Positions 7,626 to 16,684 of a stretch of 64,000 nucleotides of DNA are shown piece by piece (the stretch's first letter is position 1; every line of letters starts with the position of its first letter). Made by a program: the position numbers and the translations under genes. Below the pieces are notes generated by a model. The model worked only from the letters and a program-made list of their open reading frames with translations. It was not told where the DNA came from and made no database searches. Source of the DNA: Actinomadura macrotermitis (GTDB lineage Bacteria; Actinomycetota; Actinomycetes; Streptosporangiales; Streptosporangiaceae); assembly GCF_009604375.1 (NCBI RefSeq), contig NZ_WEGH01000001.1, forward strand, positions 620,001-684,000, written 5' to 3'.

Positions 7626-9560
7626 TCACCGGGCCCCGTCCTGCCAGAGCAGGTCCGCGACCCGTTCGGTCCCCTGCGCCAGGTGCCTGCGGTAGGTGCT
7701 GAACGGCACGCCGAGCGCCTCGGCCGCCTCGGCCTGGGTCCGGGCCGGGCGCAGGAAGGTCTGTTCCAGGGTGCGGAAGAGGCGCTGCCCGCGGGGGTCG
7801 TCCGCCAGCCGGTGGATCGCGGCGCACAGCTGGTCGCGCAGCGTCTGCGGGTCGCCCGGGCGGGTGGCGAGCAGGGGGTTCGCGGCCAGCCGGTCGGGGG
7901 CGTGCAGGTCGCGCAGCGCCCGCTTCACGGCGTTGGTGAACTCCGCGCGGGTCAGGGCGGCGGGGACGGCCGCGTCCGGTTCGCTGGCCAGGTCGAGCCA
8001 CGCGCCGGCCGTCAGGCGCCGCCAGTCCAGGACGAACGCGGCGTAGCGCGTCTCGCCCACGGTGTGGTCGGCCTCGGGTATCCGCCGGTAGCCCGCGCGC
8101 AGCAGCAGCGGCGCCGGGTCGGCCGGGTCCACGAAGCACGACACGAAGTCGAACGTCAGCCCCGGCGTGCTCAGCAGCACCTGCCCCCGGTAGGCCACCC
8201 CGGCGTCGCGGGAGGCCGAGGTCCGCTGGTGGCGCTCGCGGTCCATGAACGCCAGCACGTAGGTCACCTGCTCCCCCGGCCGGACGGGCCCGTGCGCCTG
8301 CGCGTGCGCCCAGGCCGCCGCGATGCCGGGGTCCTGCGCGCGCTCGGCGTCGGTCAGCGCGTGCAGGCCGACCTGGAGGGTGAAGCCGGTGAGGCGGGCG
8401 TCGCCCTCGGTGCGCAGCGCCACCGGCGCCGCCGCCGGGTGCTCCAGCCACCGCGCGACGCGCCGCGCCGCCTGCGGCCCCTCGTGGCGTTCGGTCATCG
8501 CCAGCATCTCCGCGTGGTCGGCCGGCGTCGCCCGGTCGGCGTGCGCCTCGCCGAGCCGGGGCCAGTCCCAGTGCGCCCGGAAGTCCGCGTCGTGGCGCAG
8601 CAGGAAGCTGTGGTCGTCGATCAGCCGGCGCAGTTCGGGGCCCGTCCCGCCGGTGATCCGCGCCGCCAGGTGCGCGCGTGTCCGCCGGTGCAGGGCGGCG
8701 AACCCGGCGGGGTCGCGGCCGCGCAGATCCTCGATGATCACCTCGCGGGCCAGGTCGTGCGGGTACAGCCCGTGCGGGCCCTGCTCGACGAACGCCAGTC
8801 CGCGCAGCCAGGCGAACAGCTCCCCCGCCGCGGCGCCGAGGACGTCGCGCAGCAGCGGTTCGGTGGTGTGCCGGGCGTGCGCGCAGACCTGCAGCGCCGT
8901 GCGGTGCAGGTCGCTCGGCGCGTCGCCGGTGAAGCACTCCGCCAGCCTGCGGACGGCGCCCGGGTCCGGTGGGCCCGCGAGCAGCGCGAGCGCCAGCGGG
9001 TGGCCCTGCGCCGCCGCCAGCGCGGGCCCGTGCCGGTGCCCGGCCATGCCCTCCACCCGCAGCAGCTCGCGGGCCTCGGCCGGGGCGAGGCCGCCGAGCG
9101 GCTCGACGCGCAGCAGCTCGCGCCAGCCGGCGTCCTCGCGCCACGGGCGGGCCGGCGGGCACCGGCCCGCGATCACCACCACGGTGTCGGCGGGCAGCCC
9201 GGGGACGAGCTCCTCCCGGACCCACCCGTCGAGGGCCGTCAGCGCCTCGTAGGCGTCGATCAGCAGCACCAGCCGCTTGCCGACCCGGCCGGCGAGCGCC
9301 TCGGTGAAAACGGCCCTGTCGGCCGTCCGCCCGTCTACGCGCACGGTCTCCGCGCCCGTTTCCTCGGCGACGCGGGCGAACGCGCCGAGCAGTTCGGTTT
9401 TGCCGATGCCGCCGGGACCGTGGACGAAGAGCACGCTGAAAGGGGGTTCCGGCGCTTCCAGCGCCTCCCGTAACAGCCGGAGGTGCGTTTCCCTGCCGAC
9501 GAATCTTCGCCGCCGTGCCTTGTTCAATCGTTCCGACACCGTCATGTCCGCACCGTTCAT
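7626..9560 (-). CDS. STAND-like P-loop ATPase with C-terminal HTH
   Basis: This 644-residue cytoplasmic ATPase has Walker A GPGGIGKT at residues 48-55, a Walker B-like LVLLIDAYEAL near 95 and a conserved VVVIAGR sensor strand. These mark an NTPase of the AAA/STAND type used as a signal switch. The middle region (about 380-520) contains VTYVLAFMDRE and PLLLRAGYRRIPEADH, which resemble a degenerate GNAT acetyltransferase fold. The C-terminus ends with RTQAEAAEALGVPFSTYRRH, a helix-turn-helix. ATG 9560 was chosen; ATG 9545 is an alternative. It diverges from the SNF2 helicase gene across 156 bases. Stimulus and targets are unknown. Confidence 0.75.
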   Translation of the reverse strand: MNGADMTVSERLNKARRRRFVGRETHLRLLREALEAPEPPFSVLFVHGPGGIGKTELLGAFARVAEETGAETVRVDGRTADRAVFTEALAGRVGKRLVLLIDAYEALTALDGWVREELVPGLPADTVVVIAGRCPPARPWREDAGWRELLRVEPLGGLAPAEARELLRVEGMAGHRHGPALAAAQGHPLALALLAGPPDPGAVRRLAECFTGDAPSDLHRTALQVCAHARHTTEPLLRDVLGAAAGELFAWLRGLAFVEQGPHGLYPHDLAREVIIEDLRGRDPAGFAALHRRTRAHLAARITGGTGPELRRLIDDHSFLLRHDADFRAHWDWPRLGEAHADRATPADHAEMLAMTERHEGPQAARRVARWLEHPAAAPVALRTEGDARLTGFTLQVGLHALTDAERAQDPGIAAAWAHAQAHGPVRPGEQVTYVLAFMDRERHQRTSASRDAGVAYRGQVLLSTPGLTFDFVSCFVDPADPAPLLLRAGYRRIPEADHTVGETRYAAFVLDWRRLTAGAWLDLASEPDAAVPAALTRAEFTNAVKRALRDLHAPDRLAANPLLATRPGDPQTLRDQLCAAIHRLADDPRGQRLFRTLEQTFLRPARTQAEAAEALGVPFSTYRRHLAQGTERVADLLWQDGAR

Positions 9561-9716
9561 GGCTGTCACGTTAGGCTCCGGGCCTGCCGCTGCATTTACC
9601 CGCGGCTTATAAATCCGCCGCGCCCTTGCTGGCCTTTCCGATACAGCGGCCCGGGCCCGTCCGTCGTACCCCGGTGGCATCATGTCTGCGGACCGCGGTG
9701 GAGAGGGCAGGGCACG

Positions 9717-11885
9717 ATGGCGCAGCAGAGCTTGGCGAGGCGCGGCCCCGCCGGTCCCCGGGAGCTGCTGCGGGAGGCGCACGGCCTGCTGGACGCGGCG
9801 CGCACGCTGCAGGCCGACGACCGGCGGGCCCGCGCGCAGGTGCACCGCGCGCTGGAGCCGCTGCGCGACGAGGTCGCGCGGGCGCGCCTGGCCGAGATCC
9901 CGCTGTCCCGGCTGAAGGACGTCACCGGCGGGCGGCTCCGGCTCGGCCCGCTGGAGGCCGCCGGGTTCGGCACCGCCCTCGACGTCCTGGACGCCACCCC
10001 CTACCGGCTCCAGCTGCTGCCCGGCGTCGGCCCGCAGACCGCGCAGCAGCTGCACGCGGCCGCGCGGCAGCTCCACGAGGCGGCGCAGCGCACCGCCGGG
10101 GTGCGCGTCGACGTCGACCGGCGCGACGCGGCGTCGTCGGCGCTGGTGACGGCGCTGCACCGGGTGGTGAACGCCGGCCCCGACCTGCCGCGCGCCCGGA
10201 AGACCGCGGCGCAGGTGGACGAGCGGCTCAGCCCGCTGCTGGCCGACGCGCGGCCCGCGCGCAGCTGGTGGCGGCGGCTGGTCGCGACACGGGCGCAGCG
10301 CGACCGGGCGCAGGCGGCGCTGGCCGAGCTCGCCGCGGCGCTCGGCGAGCTGCGCGAGGCGCCGCTGCTGCTCGGCCAGGCGTCGGTCGACCTGCTGCGC
10401 CCCGAGCCCGCGGCGGACGTGGCGTGGCTCGACTACGAGCTGCGCGCCGCCGAGTACCAGACGCAGCTGGCCGAGATCGCCGCGGTGGACCCCGACCGGG
10501 AGGCCGCCGAGGGGTTCCTGCCGAACGAGCTGGCCGAGCAGGTGAAGGCGCAGCCGCTGGACGACGCGCACCTGCGGGTGTCGCTGCGCGGCTACCAGGC
10601 GTTCGGCGCGCGGTTCGCGCTGGCCCGGCGGCGCGTGATCATCGGCGACGAGATGGGGCTCGGCAAGACCGTGCAGGCCCTCGCCGCGCTGGCGCACCTG
10701 CGGGCGGAGGGCGCGACGCACTTCCTGGTGGTGTGCCCGGCCAGCGTGCTGATCAACTGGGTGCGCGAGATCGAGGCGCACAGCGCGCTGCCCGCGCACC
10801 CGGCGCACGGCTCGGGCCGGGCGGGGGCGCTGCGGGCGTGGGCGCGCGACGGCGGCATCGCGGTGACGACGCTGGACAGCCTGCACTCGCTGGCGCCGCC
10901 GGACGGCGTCGAGGTCGCCATGCTGGTGGTCGACGAGGCGCACTACGTCAAGAACCCCGAGACGCGCCGGTCGGCGGCGGTCGCCGCGTGGTGCGGCCGC
11001 GTCGAGCGGGTGCTGTTCCTCACCGGGACGCCGATGGAGAACCGGGTGGCGGAGTTCCGCAACCTGGTCGCGCACCTGCGCCCCGAGCTGCTGCCCGAGA
11101 TCCGCCAGAGCGACGCCGCGCTCGGTCCGCGCGCGTTCCGCACCGCCGTCGCGCCCGTGTACCTGCGCCGCAACCAGCGGGACGTGCTCGTGGAGCTGCC
11201 CGATGTCGTGCACGTCGACGAGTGGGAGGAGTTCAGCGCCGCCGACGCCAGGGCCTACCGCCGGGCGGTCGAGGCGGGCAACTTCATGGCGATGCGCCGC
11301 GCCGCCTACGCCGACCCGCAGCGGTCGGCGAAGCTGCGGCGGGTGGTGGAGCTGGTCGGGGAGGCGAGCGAGAACGACCTGAAGGTCGTGGTGTTCTCCT
11401 ACTTCCGGGACGTGCTGGCCGCGGTGCAGGACGCGCTCGGGCGGGGCGTGCACGGGCCGATCTCGGGGGACGTGCCGGCCGAGAAGCGGCAGCGGACGGT
11501 GGACGACTTCGCCGCCGAGCCGGGCCACGCGGTGCTGCTCGGGCAGATCCAGGCGGGCGGCGTCGGGCTGAACCTGCAGGCGGCGTCGGTGGTGATCCTG
11601 TGCGAGCCGCAGGTGAAGCCGAGCATGGAGGCGCAGGCGGTCGGGCGGGCGCACCGGATGGGGCAGGTCCGCTCGGTGCAGGTGCACCGGATCCTGACGC
11701 CCGGCAGCGTGGACCAGCGGATGCTGGAGATCCTGCGGGCCAAGGCGGGCCTGTTCGACCAGTACGCTCGGCGCAGCGACCTGGCCGAGGCCACCGCCGA
11801 CGCGGTGGACGTGTCGGAGCCGTCGCTGGCGCTGCGGATCGTCCAGGACGAGCAGGAGCGCCTCGCGGCGGGGCATATGGGGTGA
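9717..11885 (+). CDS. SNF2-family DEAH-box helicase/translocase with HhH region
   Basis: This 722-residue ATP-dependent DNA translocase has helicase motif I DEMGLGKT at residues 311-318, motif II DEAH at 406-409 and motif III LTGTPMENR. In the C-terminal lobe are VVFSYFRDVL, QAGGVGLNLQAAS (motif V) and QAVGRAHRMGQ (motif VI), all typical of SNF2/RapA-like proteins. The N-terminal region (about 85-120) contains LLPGVGPQTAQQLHAAARQ, a helix-hairpin-helix DNA-binding element. The start ATG 9717 follows GAGAGG. It is divergent from the STAND ATPase and is followed by osmC after 82 bases. A role in repair or chromatin remodelling is plausible but unproven. Confidence 0.88.
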   Translation: MAQQSLARRGPAGPRELLREAHGLLDAARTLQADDRRARAQVHRALEPLRDEVARARLAEIPLSRLKDVTGGRLRLGPLEAAGFGTALDVLDATPYRLQLLPGVGPQTAQQLHAAARQLHEAAQRTAGVRVDVDRRDAASSALVTALHRVVNAGPDLPRARKTAAQVDERLSPLLADARPARSWWRRLVATRAQRDRAQAALAELAAALGELREAPLLLGQASVDLLRPEPAADVAWLDYELRAAEYQTQLAEIAAVDPDREAAEGFLPNELAEQVKAQPLDDAHLRVSLRGYQAFGARFALARRRVIIGDEMGLGKTVQALAALAHLRAEGATHFLVVCPASVLINWVREIEAHSALPAHPAHGSGRAGALRAWARDGGIAVTTLDSLHSLAPPDGVEVAMLVVDEAHYVKNPETRRSAAVAAWCGRVERVLFLTGTPMENRVAEFRNLVAHLRPELLPEIRQSDAALGPRAFRTAVAPVYLRRNQRDVLVELPDVVHVDEWEEFSAADARAYRRAVEAGNFMAMRRAAYADPQRSAKLRRVVELVGEASENDLKVVVFSYFRDVLAAVQDALGRGVHGPISGDVPAEKRQRTVDDFAAEPGHAVLLGQIQAGGVGLNLQAASVVILCEPQVKPSMEAQAVGRAHRMGQVRSVQVHRILTPGSVDQRMLEILRAKAGLFDQYARRSDLAEATADAVDVSEPSLALRIVQDEQERLAAGHMG

Positions 11886-11967
11886 TTCTCCGGGAAGAAG
11901 ACCGCCTGGCCGGTTGTTGTGCGCGGGGCGCACGGCGCGACGATCAACGACGATCAAAGGGGTTGCG

Positions 11968-12372
11968 ATGGCGACGGTGAACGTGGAGCGCACCGAGGAC
12001 GGCTTCCAGGCCACCAACGACCGCGGTGCGCGGGTGGCGATCGGCGACGGCGACACCGCGGGCGCGTTCACGCCGGTGGAGCTGCTGCTCGCCGCGCTCG
12101 GCGGCTGCGAGCTGGTCACGGTGGAGCCGCTGACCGCGCAGCGCGGGCACCGCATGGTGCGCCTGGCCGCGACGGTGTCGGCCGACAAGGTCGCCACCAG
12201 CCGGCTCGGCACCATCACGATCAGCTACGACGTGGAGCTGCCCGCGGGCGACGACAAGGCCGGCGACGTGCTCGCCGCCGTCGCCGGGCGGGTGCACGAC
12301 AGCTACTGCACCGTCGGCAACGCGCTGAAGGAGCCGATGAAGGTCGAGCAGGTCCTGCCGGACGGCGGGTGA
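11968..12372 (+). CDS. OsmC-family protein (thiol peroxidase-like)
   Basis: This 134-residue protein belongs to the OsmC/Ohr superfamily, whose members reduce organic hydroperoxides with two cysteines. Cys47 in LAALGGCELVT and Cys114 in HDSYCTVGNAL are in the expected places. FTPVELLLAALGGC is the family signature. The start ATG 11968 has AAAGGGG six bases upstream. The gene probably forms its own unit between the helicase and the PAP2 gene. It is closer to the general OsmC branch than to Ohr, so the substrate is uncertain. Confidence 0.85.
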   Translation: MATVNVERTEDGFQATNDRGARVAIGDGDTAGAFTPVELLLAALGGCELVTVEPLTAQRGHRMVRLAATVSADKVATSRLGTITISYDVELPAGDDKAGDVLAAVAGRVHDSYCTVGNALKEPMKVEQVLPDGG

Positions 12373-12512
12373 CCCCCCTCGTCTCCGGTCCTCCTCCCCC
12401 TGCCTCCCCCAAAGGTCCGGATGGCTCGTCGAGGACGTACTACTCAAGTCTGAGATGAAGACCATTCGTCGCGGTGATCTCAAAGGGTGGCCGCGCCGCA
12501 AAGATAGGTAGC

Positions 12513-13409
12513 ATGGCCCAAACCGCCCCAGCAGCTCCCCGCGGCCAGACCGACCAGGCCCGCGCCGGAGAGCGCGCGTCCGTCGCCGGCCGCTGGCCGC
12601 GCGCGCTGACCGCGCCCCCGGTGTGGCGCGAGCTCCTGCTCATCGCGCTGTTCTACACCGGCTATACGCTCACCCGCATCGTGCTGGTCCAGGACGGCAC
12701 CGCCCCCGCGTTCCGGCACGCCGACCAGATCCTGGCCGCCGAGCGGTTCCTCGGGGTGGACGTCGAGCTCGGCCTCAACCACATGCTGCTGCAGGTGCCG
12801 TGGCTCGCGCGGGCCGCCAACGTCTTCTACGCCACCGCGCACTTCGCCGTGACGCTCGGCGTGGTCGTCTGGGTGTACCGGTACCGGCCGCAGGACTACC
12901 GCTGGCTGCGCACCTCGATCATGGTGGCGACCGGGGTGGCGCTGCTCGGCTTCTGGCTGTACCCGCTGGCGCCGCCGCGGTTCCTGCACGACAAGGGCTT
13001 CATCGACCCGGTGACGGCGCTGCACTCGCTCGGCCTGTACGCCAGCGACGCCTCGGGCAGCCTCACCAACCAGTACGCGGCGATGCCGTCGATGCACGCG
13101 GGCTGGGCGCTGTGGTGCGGGTTCGTGGTCGTCCGGCTGGCGACCCGGCGGTGGGCGCAGGTCCTCGGGGTGCTCTACCCGGCGACGACGGTGTTCGTGA
13201 TCTTGTCGACCGCCAACCACTACGTCCTGGACGCGGTCGCGGGCATCGCGCTGATCGGGGCGTCGCTCGGCGCGGCGTGGCTGCTCTACCACCGCTGCCC
13301 GGCGGTGGTGCGGCTGCGCTACGAGCGGGCGGCGGGCGCGGTCGGCTCGCTCACCGCGCGGGTGTGGCGCGACGCCCGGCAGGGCGCGGCGGGCCAGTCG
13401 GCCCCCTGA
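12513..13409 (+). CDS. PAP2-family integral membrane phosphatase
   Basis: This 299-residue protein has about six membrane helices. It carries the C-terminal PAP2 phosphoesterase motifs MPSMHAGWALW (histidine 1 region) and TANHYVLDAVAGIALIG (histidine 2 and aspartate). It resembles the PAP2_3/inositol-phosphoceramide-synthase-like subgroup, which acts on lipid phosphates or transfers phospho-head groups. The start ATG 12513 (MAQTAPAAPRG) is taken over upstream codons; the ribosome site is weak. It converges on glnE with only 12 bases between the stops. Confidence 0.85.
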   Translation: MAQTAPAAPRGQTDQARAGERASVAGRWPRALTAPPVWRELLLIALFYTGYTLTRIVLVQDGTAPAFRHADQILAAERFLGVDVELGLNHMLLQVPWLARAANVFYATAHFAVTLGVVVWVYRYRPQDYRWLRTSIMVATGVALLGFWLYPLAPPRFLHDKGFIDPVTALHSLGLYASDASGSLTNQYAAMPSMHAGWALWCGFVVVRLATRRWAQVLGVLYPATTVFVILSTANHYVLDAVAGIALIGASLGAAWLLYHRCPAVVRLRYERAAGAVGSLTARVWRDARQGAAGQSAP

Positions 13410-13421
13410 CCGCCCCGCCGG

Positions 13422-16400
13422 CTACTCCTCGGCGCCGTAGAAGACGCGGTCGACGACGGCGCGGGCGCGGCGGGCGTGCCGCCGGTAGTCCTCCAGCAGC
13501 TCGCCCGTCGCGGAGTAGCCGAGGACCTGGGTGACGGCGCTGCGCTCCTTGTGGTGGTCGGTGGGCAGCAGGTCCGAGGGGCGGCCCCGCACCAGCATGA
13601 TGGCGCCGCGGATCCGGGTGGCCAGCTCCCAGGCCTCGGCCAGCACCTCGGCGTCGCCGGGGTCCAGCAGGCGGGCGCCGACGGCGGCGTCCAGCGCCGC
13701 CAGGGTCCGGGTGGTGCGCAGCGCGGGGATCTCGGCGGCGTGCTGGAGCTGCAGCAGCTGGGCCACCCACTCCACGTCCGACAGGCCGCCGGGGCCGAGC
13801 TTGGTGTGCAGCCGGCGCTCCACGCCGCGTGGCAGCCGCTCGGACTCCATCCGCGCCTTCAGCCGGCGGATCTGGCGCAGCGCGTCCTCGCCGACGCCCT
13901 CGGCGGGCCAGCGCACCGGGTCGATCAGCTCGCGGAACCGCGCGCACAGCCCCGCGTCGCCGATCATCGGGTCGGCGCGCAGCAGCGCCTGCGCCTCCCA
14001 GGGCGCCGACCAGCGGGCGTAGTAGGCGGCGTAGGAGGCCAGGGTGCGCACGAGCGGCCCCTGGCGGCCCTCGGGACGCAGGTTCGGGTCGATCTCCAGC
14101 GCCGGGTCGGCGGCGGGCAGCGCGAGCAGGCGGCGCAGCTCCTCGGCGACCGAGTGCGCGGCGCGCCCCGCGTCGCGCTCGTCGGCGCCGGGCAGCGGGT
14201 CGTGCACGAACATGACGTCGGCGTCGCTGCCGTAGCCGAGCTCGTGCCCGCCGAACCGGCCCATCGCCACGATCGCCATCCGGGTCGGCAGCGGCGACCG
14301 CCGCTCCATCTCGATCTTGGCGATGGCGGTGGCCAGCGCGGCCTCGATGGTGACGGTGGTGATGTCGGTGAGCGCCTCGCCGACGGTCCGCACGTCGGCC
14401 AGGCCGAGCAGGTCGGCGACCGCGATCCGGAACAGCTCGCGGCGGCGGATGCCGCGCGCCGCCTGCACCGCGTCCTCGGCGGGGACGGCCCGGCCGTCCT
14501 CGACGCCGGCGTGGCGGTGGACGGCGGCGAGCGCCTCGGCGCGCAGCGACTCGTGCGGGCGCGGCTGCAGGTCGGCGGTGCTGCCGAGCATGGCGACCGC
14601 CTCGGGCGCGCGCAGCAGCAGCTCGGTGGCGTAGCGGCTGGAGCCGAGCACCCAGGCCATCCGCTCGGCGACGGTCACCTCGTCGCGCAGCAGCCGCAGG
14701 TACCAGGGGGTGGTGCCGAGGGCGTCGCTGACCTGCCGGAAGCCGAGCAGGCCCGCGTCGGGGTCGGGGGCGTCGGCGAACCAGCCGAGCATGACCGGCA
14801 GCAGCGTCCGCTGGATCGCCGCGCGCCGCGACACCCCGGAGGTGAGCGCCTCCAGGTGCCGCAGCGCGCCCGCCGGGTCGTTGTAGCCGAGCGCCTCCAG
14901 CCGGATGCGCGCGGCCTCGGGGGTGAGGCGCGCCTCCTCCTCCGGCAGCCGCGCGACGGCGCGCAGCAGCGGCCGGTAGAACAGCTTCTCGTGGATGCGG
15001 CGGACCTCGCGGGCGTGCCGCCGCCACAGCGCGGTGAACTCGGCGACCGGGTCGGCGCGCAGGCCGAGGGCGCGGCCGAGGCGGCGCAGCCCGGCGGTGT
15101 CGTCGGGCACCAGGTGGGTGCGGCGCAGCCGGTGCAGCTGGACCAGGTGCTCGACGCGGCGCAGGAACCGGTACGCCGAGGCGAGCGCGGCGGCGTCGTC
15201 GCGGCCGACGTAGCCGCCCCGCGACAGCGCCTCCAGCGCGTCCAGGGTGGTGGGGCTGCGCAGCGCCTCGTCGCTGCGGCCGTGCACCAGCTGCAGGAGC
15301 TGGACGGCGAACTCCACGTCGCGCAGGCCGCCGGGCCCGAGCTTCAGCTGCCGCTCGGCCTCGGCGGTGCGCTGGTTCAGGTCGGCCTCGACGCGCCGCC
15401 GCATCGCCTGCACGTCCTCGACGAAGCTCTCCCCCTCGGCGGCGGCCCACACGATCGGGGTGATCGTCTCCAGGTAGCGGTCGCCGAGGCCGGCGTCGCC
15501 GGCCAGCGGGCGGGCCTTCAGCAGCGCCTGGAACTCCCAGGTCTTGGCCCAGCGCTCGTAGTAGGCGCGGTGGCTGGCCAGGGTCCGCACCAGCGGCCCG
15601 GCCTTGCCCTCGGGCCGCAGCGCCGCGTCCACCTCCCACAGGGCGCCCTCGGCGGTGTGCGCCGAGCAGGCGCGCATCATCGCCGAGGCGAGCCGGGTGG
15701 CGGTGCGCAGCGCGGCGTCCTCGGCGTGGCCCTCGCGCGCCTCGGCCACGAAGACCACGTCGACGTCGCTGACGTAGTTCAGCTCGCGGCCGCCGGCCTT
15801 GCCCATGCCGATCACCGCGAGCCGGCAGGTCCCGTGCTCGGGCACCTCGGCGCGGGCGACGGCCAGGCCGGCGGCGAGCGCGGCGGCGGCGAGGTCGGCG
15901 AGCTCGGCGGAGACCTGCGCGACGCCGGCGGCGCCGGTCAGGTCGAGCCCGGCGAGGGCGAGCACGCGGCGGCGGTAGGCGGCGCGCAGCGCGTCGAGCG
16001 TGCCCGGGCCGGCGTCGCGCGCGACCGGCTCGGCGGCGTCGGGGTCGGCGCCGACGGCGCGCAGCAGGTCGGCGCACAGTTCCCGGCGGCGGGCCCGCCC
16101 GGCCTGCTCGCCGTCCTCGTCGGCCGGGGCGGGGCCGTCCTCGCGCAGCACGGTCCAGTGGCCGGGGTGGCGGGCCAGGTGGTCGCCGAGGGCGGCGCTG
16201 ACGCCGAGGACGGCCAGCAGCCGCTCCCGGGTGCGCGGCTCCTCCTCCAGGGCGGCGCGCAGCTCGCCGTCCCCGCCGTTCTCGGCGGCGGCCTCCAGCA
16301 GCCGCAGCAGGCCGGCGAGCGCGAGGCCGGGATCGGCGGTCCCGCCGGTCGCCTCCAGCAGCGCGTCGCCGGGGAGCACGGGGGTCTCCAGCAGCAGCCG

Positions 16401-16487
16401 CTCGGCATGGGCCGGGTCGGTGAAACCGAGCCTGACGAGGCGCCCGGCGAGGGAGGGACGGCGGTCGGAACTCCAGGACTCGCTCAC
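13422..16487 (-). CDS. glnE: Bifunctional glutamine-synthetase adenylyltransferase/adenylyl-removing enzyme
   Basis: GlnE adds AMP to, and removes it from, the loop tyrosine of GlnA, so matching glutamine synthesis to nitrogen supply. The 1021-residue protein has the two expected nucleotidyltransferase domains. The N-terminal one, normally the adenylyl-removing half, has VIGMGKAGGRELNYVSDVD. The C-terminal one has VAMGRFGGHELGYGSDADV. Conserved linkers include LGPGGLRDVEF and LGPGGLSDVEW. GTG 16487 is preferred because a TACGGT -10 element ends six bases upstream, which makes a leaderless transcript. The ATG 16 codons earlier is less likely. Neighbouring glnA (Tyr402) is the obvious substrate, while the GlnA2 encoded nearby lacks the tyrosine. 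Confidence 0.97.
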   Translation of the reverse strand: MSESWSSDRRPSLAGRLVRLGFTDPAHAERLLLETPVLPGDALLEATGGTADPGLALAGLLRLLEAAAENGGDGELRAALEEEPRTRERLLAVLGVSAALGDHLARHPGHWTVLREDGPAPADEDGEQAGRARRRELCADLLRAVGADPDAAEPVARDAGPGTLDALRAAYRRRVLALAGLDLTGAAGVAQVSAELADLAAAALAAGLAVARAEVPEHGTCRLAVIGMGKAGGRELNYVSDVDVVFVAEAREGHAEDAALRTATRLASAMMRACSAHTAEGALWEVDAALRPEGKAGPLVRTLASHRAYYERWAKTWEFQALLKARPLAGDAGLGDRYLETITPIVWAAAEGESFVEDVQAMRRRVEADLNQRTAEAERQLKLGPGGLRDVEFAVQLLQLVHGRSDEALRSPTTLDALEALSRGGYVGRDDAAALASAYRFLRRVEHLVQLHRLRRTHLVPDDTAGLRRLGRALGLRADPVAEFTALWRRHAREVRRIHEKLFYRPLLRAVARLPEEEARLTPEAARIRLEALGYNDPAGALRHLEALTSGVSRRAAIQRTLLPVMLGWFADAPDPDAGLLGFRQVSDALGTTPWYLRLLRDEVTVAERMAWVLGSSRYATELLLRAPEAVAMLGSTADLQPRPHESLRAEALAAVHRHAGVEDGRAVPAEDAVQAARGIRRRELFRIAVADLLGLADVRTVGEALTDITTVTIEAALATAIAKIEMERRSPLPTRMAIVAMGRFGGHELGYGSDADVMFVHDPLPGADERDAGRAAHSVAEELRRLLALPAADPALEIDPNLRPEGRQGPLVRTLASYAAYYARWSAPWEAQALLRADPMIGDAGLCARFRELIDPVRWPAEGVGEDALRQIRRLKARMESERLPRGVERRLHTKLGPGGLSDVEWVAQLLQLQHAAEIPALRTTRTLAALDAAVGARLLDPGDAEVLAEAWELATRIRGAIMLVRGRPSDLLPTDHHKERSAVTQVLGYSATGELLEDYRRHARRARAVVDRVFYGAEE

Positions 16488-16493
16488 GCCAAC

Positions 16494-16499
16494 ACCGTA
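16494..16499 (-). promoter_or_regulatory. Leaderless -10 element of glnE
   Basis: On the minus strand TACGGT lies six bases before GTG 16487. That puts the expected transcription start at the start codon. Confidence 0.5.
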
Positions 16500-16684
16500 A
16501 TCCGCCGGGGGCCTCAAGGTGGAGCATGCGGTCACGAGAAGATCCCGGTCTTCCGGGCACGGCCGGAGGTTCGTGGCTTATTCGGACACAGTGTCCGGTT
16601 CACCGGACGGCCGGCGAAATCCCGGTAAACCGGCAATGATCTTGCTGCGTCTTCTTCGTGCCCACCCATCGAAGAGAGGCACAG

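Noticed and set aside
7626-11885. Anti-phage defence island
   Set aside because: No nuclease, methylase, reverse transcriptase, integrase or tRNA boundary is seen, so it is kept only as a speculative finding on the ATPase/helicase pair.
9561-12218. Long open frame antisense to the SNF2 helicase, continuous with the STAND ATPase frame
   Set aside because: It is a GC-driven shadow of the helicase. Its translation is rich in Arg/Pro/Gly/Ala/His, and true protein sequence begins only near 9560.
13476-16628. Plus-strand frame of about 1050 codons across glnE
   Set aside because: It is fully antisense to glnE, whose motifs are complete, and the composition is that of a third-position shadow.
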